Below are positions 7,275 through 15,582 of a stretch of 24,632 bases of DNA, piece after piece (within the stretch, counting starts at the first letter, position 1; each line of letters begins with the position of its first letter). This stretch comes from JABEVB01 sp049965775 (GTDB taxonomy: Bacteria; Planctomycetota; Phycisphaerae; WQYP01). Where the stretch lies: assembly GCA_049965775.1 (NCBI GenBank), contig JBMFVX010000035.1, forward strand, positions 1-24,632, given 5' to 3'. Both the position numbers and the translations under genes were made by a program. The notes under the pieces are model-generated. The model was not told where the DNA came from and searched no databases. It saw only the letters and a program-made list of their open reading frames with translations.

Positions 7275-9284
7275 TTATTTGATGCCATTCGGCCTGGGCA
7301 AGGATCTTTTATTTGTCCCCGCATCAATATCCCAACTCAACCGATGCATATAAACCGCCGGCCAAACGCGGCACAGGGGGCGGCCTGATTCTTGCACTCC
7401 CGGCAAGCGGCGCTTGAGGCTGTACACCGGCAAATGGCCGCTGCGGGCAAATGTGTACAAAAGCACCGTGCCGGGCCGTGGATTGTTCGGCGGTAAAGCG
7501 TAAAACAGGGGCTGCTCCTTCGCGCTGCCGCCCCATTGCAAATACCCACGGCCGTTGCCCCTGGTATAAACCGGTTGCATGCGGGGCGAAGGTTGCAGCA
7601 GTGCATAAAATGCTATCCGCCTATTGTGCCGCCACGTTTGTAAAAGCGGCCCGGTCTTCAGCTCGGCGGCCAGCGCAACGGGCGGGCCATATACCGGCAT
7701 CGGCAGAATCGTCCGGTGGCTCGCCAGGTTAATGCGATACATGAGTTGGTTGTAATCGTAGCGGGGTATCTTTACCTTGCTGCTTCCCAACCAGCTTGAT
7801 AGCGTCGCTTCAAAATAAATGTCACGTCCGCCGTGCTGGTCAAAAAACCAGTCCTGGCTGGGGTTATAAAAGCTCTGTCGGGTGAAATGCACCACCCGCA
7901 CCGCATAGCCCCAAGGGCCTAGCGGCGTATCGGCAAAGGCCAAATATGTATCGCCAAAACCACTGATGCCGGGGTTAAAGATCATTACCCATGCCTTGCG
8001 GTAATTGTTCCAATGAATGCTCGCTTCCTGCGGCACCAGCGGCTTGCCGGTGGCGATATCGCGCAGCATGAACGGATTATCGCCGGGACGCAGCAAACCT
8101 TGGGTAATCCATGTGTTGATTCGCCGCGGTGTCGGCGCTGCGGTGTCTTTGCGCCAGCGCCACAGCAGTTGGCCATTGCTCGTGCGGTCAAAAATGGGCC
8201 GAGCCGCGGTGCTGCCAAATTTCAGGCAACTGAAAGATTCGTAGGCGCGCTGCATGGCAAAATCGGTTGCCAGTGCCGGCACACGCACCAGCGGCAGCGG
8301 GTCAGCAAAGTACAGTTGTTGTTTGCGGCCGGGCGGAGCATAAAAAAACGTATGCCCGCCGGGGCCATTGCCGCCGCCGTGCAGCAGCGGCCAATGCGGC
8401 GCAAAGCGTTTGACAACCGTAAAGCGGCCGACGGCAGCATTAAACGCCATCACGCCGGCTTGCCGCGCGTGGAACCGGGCATCTTCCTGCGCAAATGTTG
8501 CCAACAGTTGTGGTTGACCTTCGGCATCTGGCAGAACGCTTAGCGCGCTAAGCCACACCGGCCCCGGGCCGGCCAGCGGCGCCATGCGGCGCGGCAATCC
8601 GGCGGCATTAACAAAATAATGCAGGTTTATTCCGGCCGCCGGGCTTAACCCACCCGCGGATGCCAGTCGTGAGGTTGCGCAGGTGGTGGCAAAGTTGCCC
8701 AGCGGGTATTGCGGCTCAAGCGTGTCGCCCCATAGCCAGAAAAGTCGGCCCCGGTAGATGCAGTTTTGCACACTGTCTGACCCGAACACACCGCTGTTGA
8801 GCAACGGCTGGTTGATGGGAGCCTTTCCGCCGGTAAGCAACGTATCGCGGTATATGCCCTCTCCGGTTATGCGATACATTCGCTGCGCGATGCCAGTACG
8901 CACAATTGATAGCGTAATGGCGCCGTCGGGCTTTATCGCAATCGCCTGGCCGCGGTAGCCAAAACCATCAGCCGCGTAGAGGTAATCGGGACTGCTGATA
9001 TAAAAATAAACCGTGCGGTGCATAAGCCCCGGTTCATTAAATGCCGCCGTACCGGCCGAATCGGTATACACCCTTATGCCGTTGGTTGTTTGCAGTTGCA
9101 CCAGCGGCACACCGCGATGGGTTTGGGAGTCTACAATATGAATCGCAAACGGTGCCGTTGCGTGGGCCTTCGCGACGAATAAGCCTACAGCCAGCAGCGC
9201 AACAACACGCACCAAAACCCGCCGAACAGCCGGGCAAACCCTCATATAACGCCGCAGAAATATTAAATCGCGCACCAAAGTCAT
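7275..9284 (-). CDS. Secreted propeller-like protein of unknown function (DUF4185-like) with N-terminal carboxypeptidase-regulatory-like domain
   Basis: This 669-residue protein is not assignable to a named enzyme. An Arg-rich n-region and hydrophobic stretch (about 20-43, ending AKAHATA) form a signal peptide. Residues 45-130 look like a carboxypeptidase-regulatory Ig-like fold (AIHIVDSQTHRGVPLVQL, TDSAG). The remainder has repeated beta-strand patterns with GSDSVQNCIYRGRLFWLWGDT at 168-188, EASIHWNNYRKAWVMIFNPG and TYLAFADTPLGPWG. The WGDT and SIHWN-Y-KAWVM phrases resemble five-bladed propellers of the DUF4185 and GH43-like types, which often act on or bind polysaccharides. The start ATG has GGAG eight bases upstream. 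The next gene begins 167 bases downstream on the same strand. A carbohydrate-active role is inferred from fold cues and neighbours, not from catalytic residues. Confidence 0.7.
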   Translation of the reverse strand: MTLVRDLIFLRRYMRVCPAVRRVLVRVVALLAVGLFVAKAHATAPFAIHIVDSQTHRGVPLVQLQTTNGIRVYTDSAGTAAFNEPGLMHRTVYFYISSPDYLYAADGFGYRGQAIAIKPDGAITLSIVRTGIAQRMYRITGEGIYRDTLLTGGKAPINQPLLNSGVFGSDSVQNCIYRGRLFWLWGDTLEPQYPLGNFATTCATSRLASAGGLSPAAGINLHYFVNAAGLPRRMAPLAGPGPVWLSALSVLPDAEGQPQLLATFAQEDARFHARQAGVMAFNAAVGRFTVVKRFAPHWPLLHGGGNGPGGHTFFYAPPGRKQQLYFADPLPLVRVPALATDFAMQRAYESFSCLKFGSTAARPIFDRTSNGQLLWRWRKDTAAPTPRRINTWITQGLLRPGDNPFMLRDIATGKPLVPQEASIHWNNYRKAWVMIFNPGISGFGDTYLAFADTPLGPWGYAVRVVHFTRQSFYNPSQDWFFDQHGGRDIYFEATLSSWLGSSKVKIPRYDYNQLMYRINLASHRTILPMPVYGPPVALAAELKTGPLLQTWRHNRRIAFYALLQPSPRMQPVYTRGNGRGYLQWGGSAKEQPLFYALPPNNPRPGTVLLYTFARSGHLPVYSLKRRLPGVQESGRPLCRVWPAVYMHRLSWDIDAGTNKRSLPRPNGIK

Positions 9285-9338
9285 GGCTCTAACTCCGCAC
9301 GAGCTGCTGCCGTTAAGCCTGAGGTCTACCCCGTCATT

Positions 9339-10931
9339 TTATGGCTGCGTCGGGGCCAAGCGGGCCTGCCAAAGCGCGCCGTTGGGCGTGTCTTTTACTT
9401 CTACGCCCAGCGCCGTGAGCTGCTGACGCAGCATGTCCGCGGCGGCAAAATCTTTGGCAGCGCGCGCCGCGGCCCGCTGTTGCATCAGGTCATTGACCCG
9501 CGCCACGGTCTGGGCCGGCAGCGGCCGAAGAGGAGCAAATACCACCCCCAGCACGTCATCCACCCGGCGCAGGGCCAGCAGCGCCGAGCGAGCCTGCGGA
9601 TAGCTGAACTTTCGCTGCTTGGCCAGCGGGCCGGCCCAGCTAAATACCGCCGCCAGCGCTCCTGATATATTCAAATCATCATCCATGGCGCGCGTAAACT
9701 CATCGAGCATGGTTTGCTCGTTAGGCTCCAGAGAAGGGGTGTGGGCAGCCCCATCGCCATCGCCGGCGGCCTCATCCACCGTGGTCACCGCGCCGGCAAG
9801 GCGCTGGGCCAGATCGCGCAGGGTTGCAATTGCCGCCGCGGCCTCATGCAGGCTTTGGAGCGTAAAGTTCATCGGTTCACGATAGCGCGTGGCGATAAGC
9901 GCATAGCGAATAACCAGCGGATCGTAAGCTTTCTCCACCAGGTCGCGTATGGTGAAAAAGTTACCCTTCGATTTCGACATCTTCTCGCCGTTAACCATGA
10001 GGTGGCGTGTGTGCATCCAGAAGTTGGCGAACGGCTTGCCGGTGGCGCCTTGTGACTGGGCGATTTCGCACTCATGATGCGGAAAAATGTTGTCTTCGCC
10101 GCCGGTGTGAATATCCAGCGATTCACCGAGAATACCCATGGCCATGGCGCTGCATTCTATGTGCCAGCCCGGATACCCCTCGCCCCAGGGCGACGGCCAG
10201 CGCATGATGTGGGTTTGGTCGGGCTTCCATAAAAAAAAGTCGGCTGGATGGCGTTTAGCCGCCTGCTCGCTTACCCGCCCGCCCGCCCCATGAGAAAGCC
10301 GCTCGAGCGAATTACCCGAGAGCCGGCCATAATCAGCAAAGCTGCGCACGTCGTAGTACACCACCCCGTCGCTTCCGACATAGGCATGCCCGGCGGCAAT
10401 AAGTCGTTGAATCAGCGCGATGAACTCATGAATGTGCTGCGTGGGCCGCGGCATGATGTTTTCGCGGTGCGCTGCGTCGGCGGCGTCATGTTCGAGCACC
10501 ACGGCAAGGCCCAGTGTCCGGGCATCCTGCAGAAAAGCGTCAATAAAATACCCCGCCACCTGGTATGGGTCGTTGGGATTTTCCACCAGTGCCCGGCCCG
10601 ATTTTTTGTTCTGCTTCATTTTTTCGACCGCAAGTTCCAGCTTGTCGCGGCCGGCGCCATCGGCAAGCTGGTCGTCGGTCATGTGGCCTACGTCGGTCAT
10701 ATTCATAACCTGCCGCACGTTGGCTCCGAGGAACTCAAGATAGCGGTGGAGCACGTCGGCAAATAAAAACGCTCGAAAATTGCCGATGTGCGCATAGTCG
10801 TAAACCGTAGGCCCGCACGAGTACATGCGAATATCGCTGCCGGCAAGCGGATGCTCGGCATCAGGTCCCGGGCGCAGCGGCTTAAACTCGTCGAGGTTAT
10901 GAGTAAGGGTATTGTAAAAGCGTGTGGGCAT
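9339..10931 (-). CDS. cysS: Cysteinyl-tRNA synthetase
   Basis: CysRS charges tRNA-Cys with cysteine in the cytoplasm. The 530-residue product shows the class I features: HIGN (48-51) in the HIGH position, KMSKS (317-321), and the zinc ligands Cys39 (YSCGPTVYDYAH), Cys260 (WHIECSAMA), His285 and Glu289 (PHHECEIA). It is longer than the E. coli enzyme, with extra sequence after the first catalytic motif (about 85-125) and an acidic linker (386-405) before the C-terminal anticodon-recognition region. I use the ATG at 10931 because MPTRFYNTL aligns with the usual N-terminus and GGAAAG precedes it by seven bases. An in-frame ATG at 10946 is possible. It is transcribed divergently from the response regulator gene. 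Confidence 0.95.
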   Translation of the reverse strand: MPTRFYNTLTHNLDEFKPLRPGPDAEHPLAGSDIRMYSCGPTVYDYAHIGNFRAFLFADVLHRYLEFLGANVRQVMNMTDVGHMTDDQLADGAGRDKLELAVEKMKQNKKSGRALVENPNDPYQVAGYFIDAFLQDARTLGLAVVLEHDAADAAHRENIMPRPTQHIHEFIALIQRLIAAGHAYVGSDGVVYYDVRSFADYGRLSGNSLERLSHGAGGRVSEQAAKRHPADFFLWKPDQTHIMRWPSPWGEGYPGWHIECSAMAMGILGESLDIHTGGEDNIFPHHECEIAQSQGATGKPFANFWMHTRHLMVNGEKMSKSKGNFFTIRDLVEKAYDPLVIRYALIATRYREPMNFTLQSLHEAAAAIATLRDLAQRLAGAVTTVDEAAGDGDGAAHTPSLEPNEQTMLDEFTRAMDDDLNISGALAAVFSWAGPLAKQRKFSYPQARSALLALRRVDDVLGVVFAPLRPLPAQTVARVNDLMQQRAAARAAKDFAAADMLRQQLTALGVEVKDTPNGALWQARLAPTQP

Positions 10932-11136
10932 TGTGGTACTTTCCATTGGTGCATATGTGTCGGCAAGCATCAGGCTTGTCGCGGCTCTAGATTGTACGGT
11001 GCGCTGCACCGGATGAAAACAAAAAACCAGGCCGTCCGACCATCGAGGCATCGTGCCGGCGTAACAGAGCCATCTCGGCCCCGTCGCTTGGCCAGGCACC
11101 AATGTAGCCCTGCAAAGGTTTGCCTGGCTCTGGTGC

Positions 11137-11146
11137 ATTGCGCAAT
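11137..11146. promoter_or_regulatory. 10-bp palindrome upstream of the response regulator gene
   Basis: ATTGCGCAAT is a perfect palindrome 22 bases before the regulator's ATG, in the divergent region between it and cysS. AT-rich sequence (ATATAT) follows directly. It could be an autoregulatory site or part of the promoter. No clear sigma-70 pair and no GG-N10-GC sigma-54 element was found here. Confidence 0.25.
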
Positions 11147-11168
11147 ATATCTGCTAAACTCATGCAAT

Positions 11169-12551
11169 ATGGTCGAAACTGCACCTTCCATACCGCAAGC
11201 AGCGCCCCCGCCTGAAAGGCGGCGCGGCGTTATTTTGCTTGCCGAGGACGACGCGAGCGTGCTGGCTGCGTTGGCCCAGGTGCTCGAAGCCGCGGGCTTT
11301 CAAGTGTTGCGGGCGGCTTCGGGCCGTGAAGCCCTGCTGATGCTCTCGGATAAAGTTCACCTGCTTATTACCGACCTGTGGATGCCGCAAATGGACGGCC
11401 TGGCTCTGCTTGAGGAAGTCCGCCGCCGCAAGCCGTTGGTGGAGGCGGTGGTCATTACCGGCAACGCCACCGTTGCCAGTGCGGTACAGGCCATGAAGGC
11501 CGGTGCATTTGATTACATCACCAAGCCATTTACGCCGCCTGATCTGCTGGATGTTGTCGAGCGGGCTATTGAAAATGGCCGCGTGCGCCGCGACATTGCC
11601 CATTGGGGCAGCGATGCGGTAGGCGTGCGCCAGCTGGAAAAGCTTATCGGCAACTCGCCGGGGATGCTGGCGGTAGCGCAAACCATTCGCCGCGTGGCAC
11701 CGTTCAAAAGCACAGTGCTGGTGGAAGGCGAAAGCGGCACCGGTAAAGAGATGGTGGTGCGGGCGATTCATGAACTTAGCCCGCGCCAAAGCAAACCGTT
11801 TATCGCGGTCAATTGTGCTGCTGTCCCCGCCTCGCTGATGGAGAGCGAACTATTCGGCCACACACGAGGGGCTTTTACCGGTGCCAGCGCGCAAACCACC
11901 GGTTACTTTGAGGCTGCCAACGGCGGCACGCTGTTTATTGATGAAGTCGGCGAGTTGGAGCTGGCGGTGCAGGCCAAGCTGCTGCGCGTGCTGGAAACGG
12001 GCATGGTGACGCCTGTGGGGTCTACCCGCGAAAAACCCATAGACGTGCGCGTGGTTGCCGCCACCAATTCTGACCTGCAAACCGCCGTGGAAGCAAAGCG
12101 TTTTCGTGCTGATTTGTTTTACCGCCTGAATGTCGTGCGCGTAACCCTGCCGCCGCTGCGCCAGCGTGTTGAAGATATACCGCTGCTGGTTGGTAACCTT
12201 ATTGAACGTTTGTGTGCTGAGAACGGCCTGCCCGCTCCGACGGTCGAGCCGTCGCTGGTGCGGGCGCTGCAGGCTTACAGCTGGCCCGGCAATGTGCGTG
12301 AGCTTCGCAACGTGCTAGAGAACATGCTGGTGATGGCGCAAAAGCCCGTGCTTACGAGTGCCGATCTACCTGAATACATTCACAACCCGCAACTCGCACC
12401 CCCGCCGGGCACCGCACTGGACCTGGCGGAAAAGGCCGCCATCGAAAACGCCCTGCGGCAACATCAGGGCAACCGCGCCCACGCGGCGGCGGGTTTGGCC
12501 ATCAGCGTGCGCACTTTGTATCGCAAGATGGCCCAGTACGGCCTGCGATAA
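11169..12551 (+). CDS. NtrC-family sigma-54-dependent response regulator
   Basis: This 460-residue protein is a complete NtrC-type activator. The receiver domain (about 20-135) has the acidic pair Asp27/Asp28, phosphoacceptor Asp69 in ITDLWMPQMDG and Lys119 in ITKPF. The AAA+ domain (about 155-390) has Walker A GESGTGKE (187-194), the sigma-54 contact loop GAFTGA (234-239), Walker B TLFIDEVGE (254-262) and the SWPGNVRELRN sensor segment. A Fis-type HTH closes the protein (about 425-458, QGNRAHAAAGLAISVRTLYRKM). On phosphorylation it should open sigma-54 promoters. No histidine kinase is adjacent, so its partner and targets are unknown. I start at the ATG at 11169, since upstream in-frame sequence lacks regulator character. 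No strong Shine-Dalgarno sequence is present. It faces the acyl-CoA ligase gene convergently, with 85 bases between stops. Confidence 0.92.
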   Translation: MVETAPSIPQAAPPPERRRGVILLAEDDASVLAALAQVLEAAGFQVLRAASGREALLMLSDKVHLLITDLWMPQMDGLALLEEVRRRKPLVEAVVITGNATVASAVQAMKAGAFDYITKPFTPPDLLDVVERAIENGRVRRDIAHWGSDAVGVRQLEKLIGNSPGMLAVAQTIRRVAPFKSTVLVEGESGTGKEMVVRAIHELSPRQSKPFIAVNCAAVPASLMESELFGHTRGAFTGASAQTTGYFEAANGGTLFIDEVGELELAVQAKLLRVLETGMVTPVGSTREKPIDVRVVAATNSDLQTAVEAKRFRADLFYRLNVVRVTLPPLRQRVEDIPLLVGNLIERLCAENGLPAPTVEPSLVRALQAYSWPGNVRELRNVLENMLVMAQKPVLTSADLPEYIHNPQLAPPPGTALDLAEKAAIENALRQHQGNRAHAAAGLAISVRTLYRKMAQYGLR

Positions 12552-12636
12552 GCTGGTTCAAGCCGCCAAGCGTGTACTGTGCGCGTGGCGACGAGCGCCG
12601 GCACCCAACAAGTCCCGCCACGGTTGTATAGAGGCT

Positions 12637-14136
12637 TTATACTGATGTGTTATGCGGCACTACCAGTGCTCGTTTGAGCACCTTGCCCGTGGGCGAGCGC
12701 GGCATTTCATCAACAAAGTATACGTCGCGCGGCACTTTGAAGGCTGCAAGGTTCTGCCGCACAAATGCCCGCAGATCGTTAACGCCTGGCTTTTGAGACA
12801 GGCCGGGTTCAAGCTGCACGAACGCAACAGGCACCTCGCCGCGACCTTCATCTTTAACGCCGATAACCGCAGCGAGCAGCACTGCGGGATGATGCCGCAG
12901 GCAATCTTCAATTTCGCTGGGCGCGATTTTTTCGCCGGCCATGATGATCATCTCTTTTTTGCGGCCGGTAATAGACAAAAATCCTTCATTGTCGAGCCGG
13001 GCGATGTCGCCGGTTTTAAACCAGCCGTCGGCGGTAAGCACCTCGCTCGTTGCCGTGGGGTTTTTGTAGTAGCCCTTCATAACATTGGGGCCTTTAATCC
13101 AGAGTTCGCCATCCTGATTGGGGCCAAGATCATGGCCGTTGTCATCCACGAGTCGCACCTGCTGATTGGGCAGAATTTTGCCCACCGCGCCGCGTTTGTT
13201 GGCCCACGGCACCGAGAGCGCCACAATGGGCGATGTTTCCGTCAGGCCAAAGCCCTCCAGCAGTTGTAAGCCAAAAAAATCAGCATAGCGCTGTATAAGA
13301 GCCACCGGCAGTGGCTCGCCGCCGCTAATGGCGTACTTCACCTTTTTGAGTGAATCAGCCTTGGTGCTTTTGCTGTTGGCCAGCAGGGCATACATGGTGG
13401 GCACGGCAATGAGCACTTCAATGTTATTTTCATCAATGGCGGCTAGCACCGTCGGCGGGCTGAAGCGTGCCTGGTAAACCACCCGGCAACCAAGGCTAAG
13501 CGGTATTAAAAAGCACGCCATCAGCCCCAACGTATGAAACATGGGCAACACGCCCAAAAAGCACATGTGGTCGTTAAACCGGGCGTGTGCCACCGCGTCG
13601 CGAGCGTTGGAATCCAGATTGTTGTTGGTGAGCATGACGCCTTTGGGGCTGGAACTCGTTCCGCTGGTAAAAAGAATGACGGCAACGTCATCGGGCTTGC
13701 GCGGAGGCAGCTTTCGTGGGAAAAAGGTTTTAAGAACACAGCGAAAATTGCTGGGCTTAAGATCATCAATAAAAAACACCTTCAGGCCCGCGGCTTTGAG
13801 CGCCTCGGCAAGGGCGTCAAAATGATGAATGGTAATGACCGCGGTAAGATCGGCGGCGCGGGCAACATCCACCAGTTCATTTGGCTTGAGCAGATAATTT
13901 AGCGGCACTACAATGCGGCCTGTGAGCCGGGTGCCTAAAAACGCAAATGCAAACGCTCCCGATTGCGGAATAAGCAGGCCGATGCGGTCGGCGCCGGCGG
14001 CGAGATCGTCAACAATGTCGGCCAGAAGGTTAGCGCCGATGCCGATGTCGCGATAGGTGTATTGGCGTTTATCGTCAACAATGGCCGTTTGATGCGGCCG
14101 GGCTTTGGTTTGCCGGAAAATTTGTTCGAGCAGCAT
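12637..14136 (-). CDS. AMP-forming acyl-CoA synthetase/ligase (long-chain fatty acid type)
   Basis: This 499-residue ANL-superfamily enzyme activates a carboxylic acid, probably a fatty acid, to an acyl-adenylate and then a thioester. Visible motifs are the P-loop FTSGTSSSPKGVMLT (156-170), PMFHTLG (198-204), EGFGLTETSPI (294-304), GWFKTGDIARLD (371-382), GRKKEMIIMAGEKI-PSEIE (391-410) and the catalytic C-terminal lysine in PRSPTGKVLKR (Lys485). Length fits medium to long-chain acyl-CoA ligases and acyl-ACP synthetases; substrate cannot be read from the sequence. The ATG at 14136 follows GGGAAA by nine bases. An in-frame TTG at 14157 is less likely. No fatty acid oxidation genes are adjacent. 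Confidence 0.88.
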   Translation of the reverse strand: MLLEQIFRQTKARPHQTAIVDDKRQYTYRDIGIGANLLADIVDDLAAGADRIGLLIPQSGAFAFAFLGTRLTGRIVVPLNYLLKPNELVDVARAADLTAVITIHHFDALAEALKAAGLKVFFIDDLKPSNFRCVLKTFFPRKLPPRKPDDVAVILFTSGTSSSPKGVMLTNNNLDSNARDAVAHARFNDHMCFLGVLPMFHTLGLMACFLIPLSLGCRVVYQARFSPPTVLAAIDENNIEVLIAVPTMYALLANSKSTKADSLKKVKYAISGGEPLPVALIQRYADFFGLQLLEGFGLTETSPIVALSVPWANKRGAVGKILPNQQVRLVDDNGHDLGPNQDGELWIKGPNVMKGYYKNPTATSEVLTADGWFKTGDIARLDNEGFLSITGRKKEMIIMAGEKIAPSEIEDCLRHHPAVLLAAVIGVKDEGRGEVPVAFVQLEPGLSQKPGVNDLRAFVRQNLAAFKVPRDVYFVDEMPRSPTGKVLKRALVVPHNTSV

Positions 14137-14433
14137 GGGTGTGTTTCCCGCAAGCAAGTTGGTTCGGTGGTGTATGCAACATCAGCAATATCGTCACCGC
14201 ACGCAAGAGTTAATTGTATCGCCCGCCCAGCCCCTGGGCCAGAAAGCCGGTTGAGTGTGGGAGATGAGATGCGAACGCCTGCTATGCCGCGCGCGTAAAT
14301 ATAAAGAAAGCAATTTCTTTAAGGACGGTCTTGATGGCAGGGCCGCAGTAAGTTTTGTAACGCAAGGCCGTAACTGCAGGTCGTAGCAGATAAAACCAAA
14401 CCGTCATGATCGCGCGACTTTGGGCGCCGCACA
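14137..14433. other. Intergenic region between the PfkB kinase and acyl-CoA ligase genes
   Basis: This 297-base stretch holds no convincing gene. AAAGAAA (14303-14309) and TTTCTTT (14314-14320) form a 7-bp AT-rich hairpin with a GCAA tetraloop. On the minus strand TACAAT (14218-14213) is a fair -10 box for the ligase gene, about 77 bases before its start, without a recognisable -35. Confidence 0.3.
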
Positions 14434-15405
14434 TTACTCATGTTGTAAATGCCCGCGGTCTACCGCGGCGTCGGAGCACCGCACCTCCACGGCTTTTGCC
14501 GATAGAAGGCCGCCAAATGTGCCAAAATTGCGCGATGTGGCACGTGCGGTTGCCACGAGCAGCGCATGGCGCAAACATTCGGCGGGGGCGGCTCCATCCA
14601 CTGCGGCTGAGGCAAAGCCCGCGAGCAGGTGATCGCCGCAGGCAACCGTTCGCACAATCTTTACTTTTTTGAGCAGTCGCCCGGTATAAAACCCATCGCG
14701 CCGCATCAGCACCGCGCCCGCAGCGCCGCGGCTTACAAGAATGTTTTCTACTGTTTTAAGCAGCGGGCCGGCGGCTGCGGCAATCGCTTGCGGATTATTC
14801 TTAATGCGACGCCCCAGCAATTCGCTTAGCTCCTCAAGGTTTGGTTTGATGAGCCAAAGCGGGCAGCGAACCGCCGCCTGAAGCGCTGGACCCGATGTAT
14901 CAACCGCCACGCGACAACCCGCGGCATGACATGCTTTAAGCAGGCGCACCAGTTGCCGGGTGGTAAACCCCGGCGGCAGGCTGCCGGCAAATACGACCGC
15001 ATCGCCGCGGCGCATGGTTTTGTTAAGCAGTATGGCAAACCGCTGAAAAGCTCCCGCGTCCACAGGGCAGCCTGCATCGCGCAAATGCGTTTCAACCCCG
15101 GCGGCGGTATCGAGAATGGTGATATTTTCGCGCGTCTGCTCAAATGCCTTGATGAAGTTGCACCGTATGACGCCCGGCCCCAGCGCTGTAAGCTGCCGGG
15201 TAAACCATTCAGCATCGCTGCGGCCGACAAAACCCAAGGCGGTTGAGTTTTTGCCGCAGAGAGCCAAAGCGCGCGACACATTGGCCGCCTTGCCCGCCGC
15301 GAGCCGTGCAAGCTCCGTCACCGGCAAATGCTCTCCGGGAGTCAGCCGCCGAGCGGTTACAATACGATCAATCGCCGGGTTCAGGCCAATGGTGATGATG
15401 GACAT
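14434..15405 (-). CDS. PfkB-family hexose-phosphate kinase, FruK/LacC type (1-phosphofructokinase-like)
   Basis: The 323-residue protein matches the 1-phosphofructokinase/tagatose-6-phosphate kinase branch of PfkB kinases. It starts with IITIGLNPAIDRIV (3-16), then has LAAGKAANVSRALA in the place of the AGGKG-NVAR motif, AGSLPPGF (140-147), a LIKPNLEELSELLG segment (185-198) and the catalytic loop TVACGDHLLAGF (253-264, base Asp258). It should phosphorylate fructose-1-phosphate, tagatose-6-phosphate or a related sugar with ATP. The first Gly of the usual GAGD/GCGD anion hole is Ala, and the second motif lacks one Gly, so substrate or rate may differ. The ATG at 15405 gives the classic N-terminus; AGGG is nine bases upstream. 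No fructose PTS genes lie next to it. Confidence 0.87.
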   Translation of the reverse strand: MSIITIGLNPAIDRIVTARRLTPGEHLPVTELARLAAGKAANVSRALALCGKNSTALGFVGRSDAEWFTRQLTALGPGVIRCNFIKAFEQTRENITILDTAAGVETHLRDAGCPVDAGAFQRFAILLNKTMRRGDAVVFAGSLPPGFTTRQLVRLLKACHAAGCRVAVDTSGPALQAAVRCPLWLIKPNLEELSELLGRRIKNNPQAIAAAAGPLLKTVENILVSRGAAGAVLMRRDGFYTGRLLKKVKIVRTVACGDHLLAGFASAAVDGAAPAECLRHALLVATARATSRNFGTFGGLLSAKAVEVRCSDAAVDRGHLQHE

Positions 15406-15464
15406 AAGCGTTGGCCCTGCACGGTGCGTCTGGACTGTTATATGCCCCAACCCGCTCTATTGTA

Positions 15465-15490
15465 GCGATGGGGGCCTATAACACCATCGC
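15465..15490. promoter_or_regulatory. 7-bp inverted repeat upstream of the PfkB kinase gene
   Basis: GCGATGG (15465-15471) and CCATCGC (15484-15490) form a perfect inverted repeat with a 12-base spacer. It lies 60-85 bases upstream of the kinase start. On the minus strand TACAAT follows directly and TATAAC further on, either of which could be a -10 box. An operator or leader hairpin is possible. No regulator is encoded nearby. Confidence 0.3.
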
Positions 15491-15582
15491 AGATGGCGTT
15501 GCAGCGACCTCACTGTCGGTACGCTATGTATACGATGCAACTTGGCCAAACACGCTAAGGGATGCCGCATGTTGGGCACATG

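Noticed and set aside
11110..11168. Possible sigma-54 promoter upstream of the NtrC-type regulator
   Set aside because: The GG and GC dinucleotides present are not separated by ten bases as the -24/-12 consensus requires.
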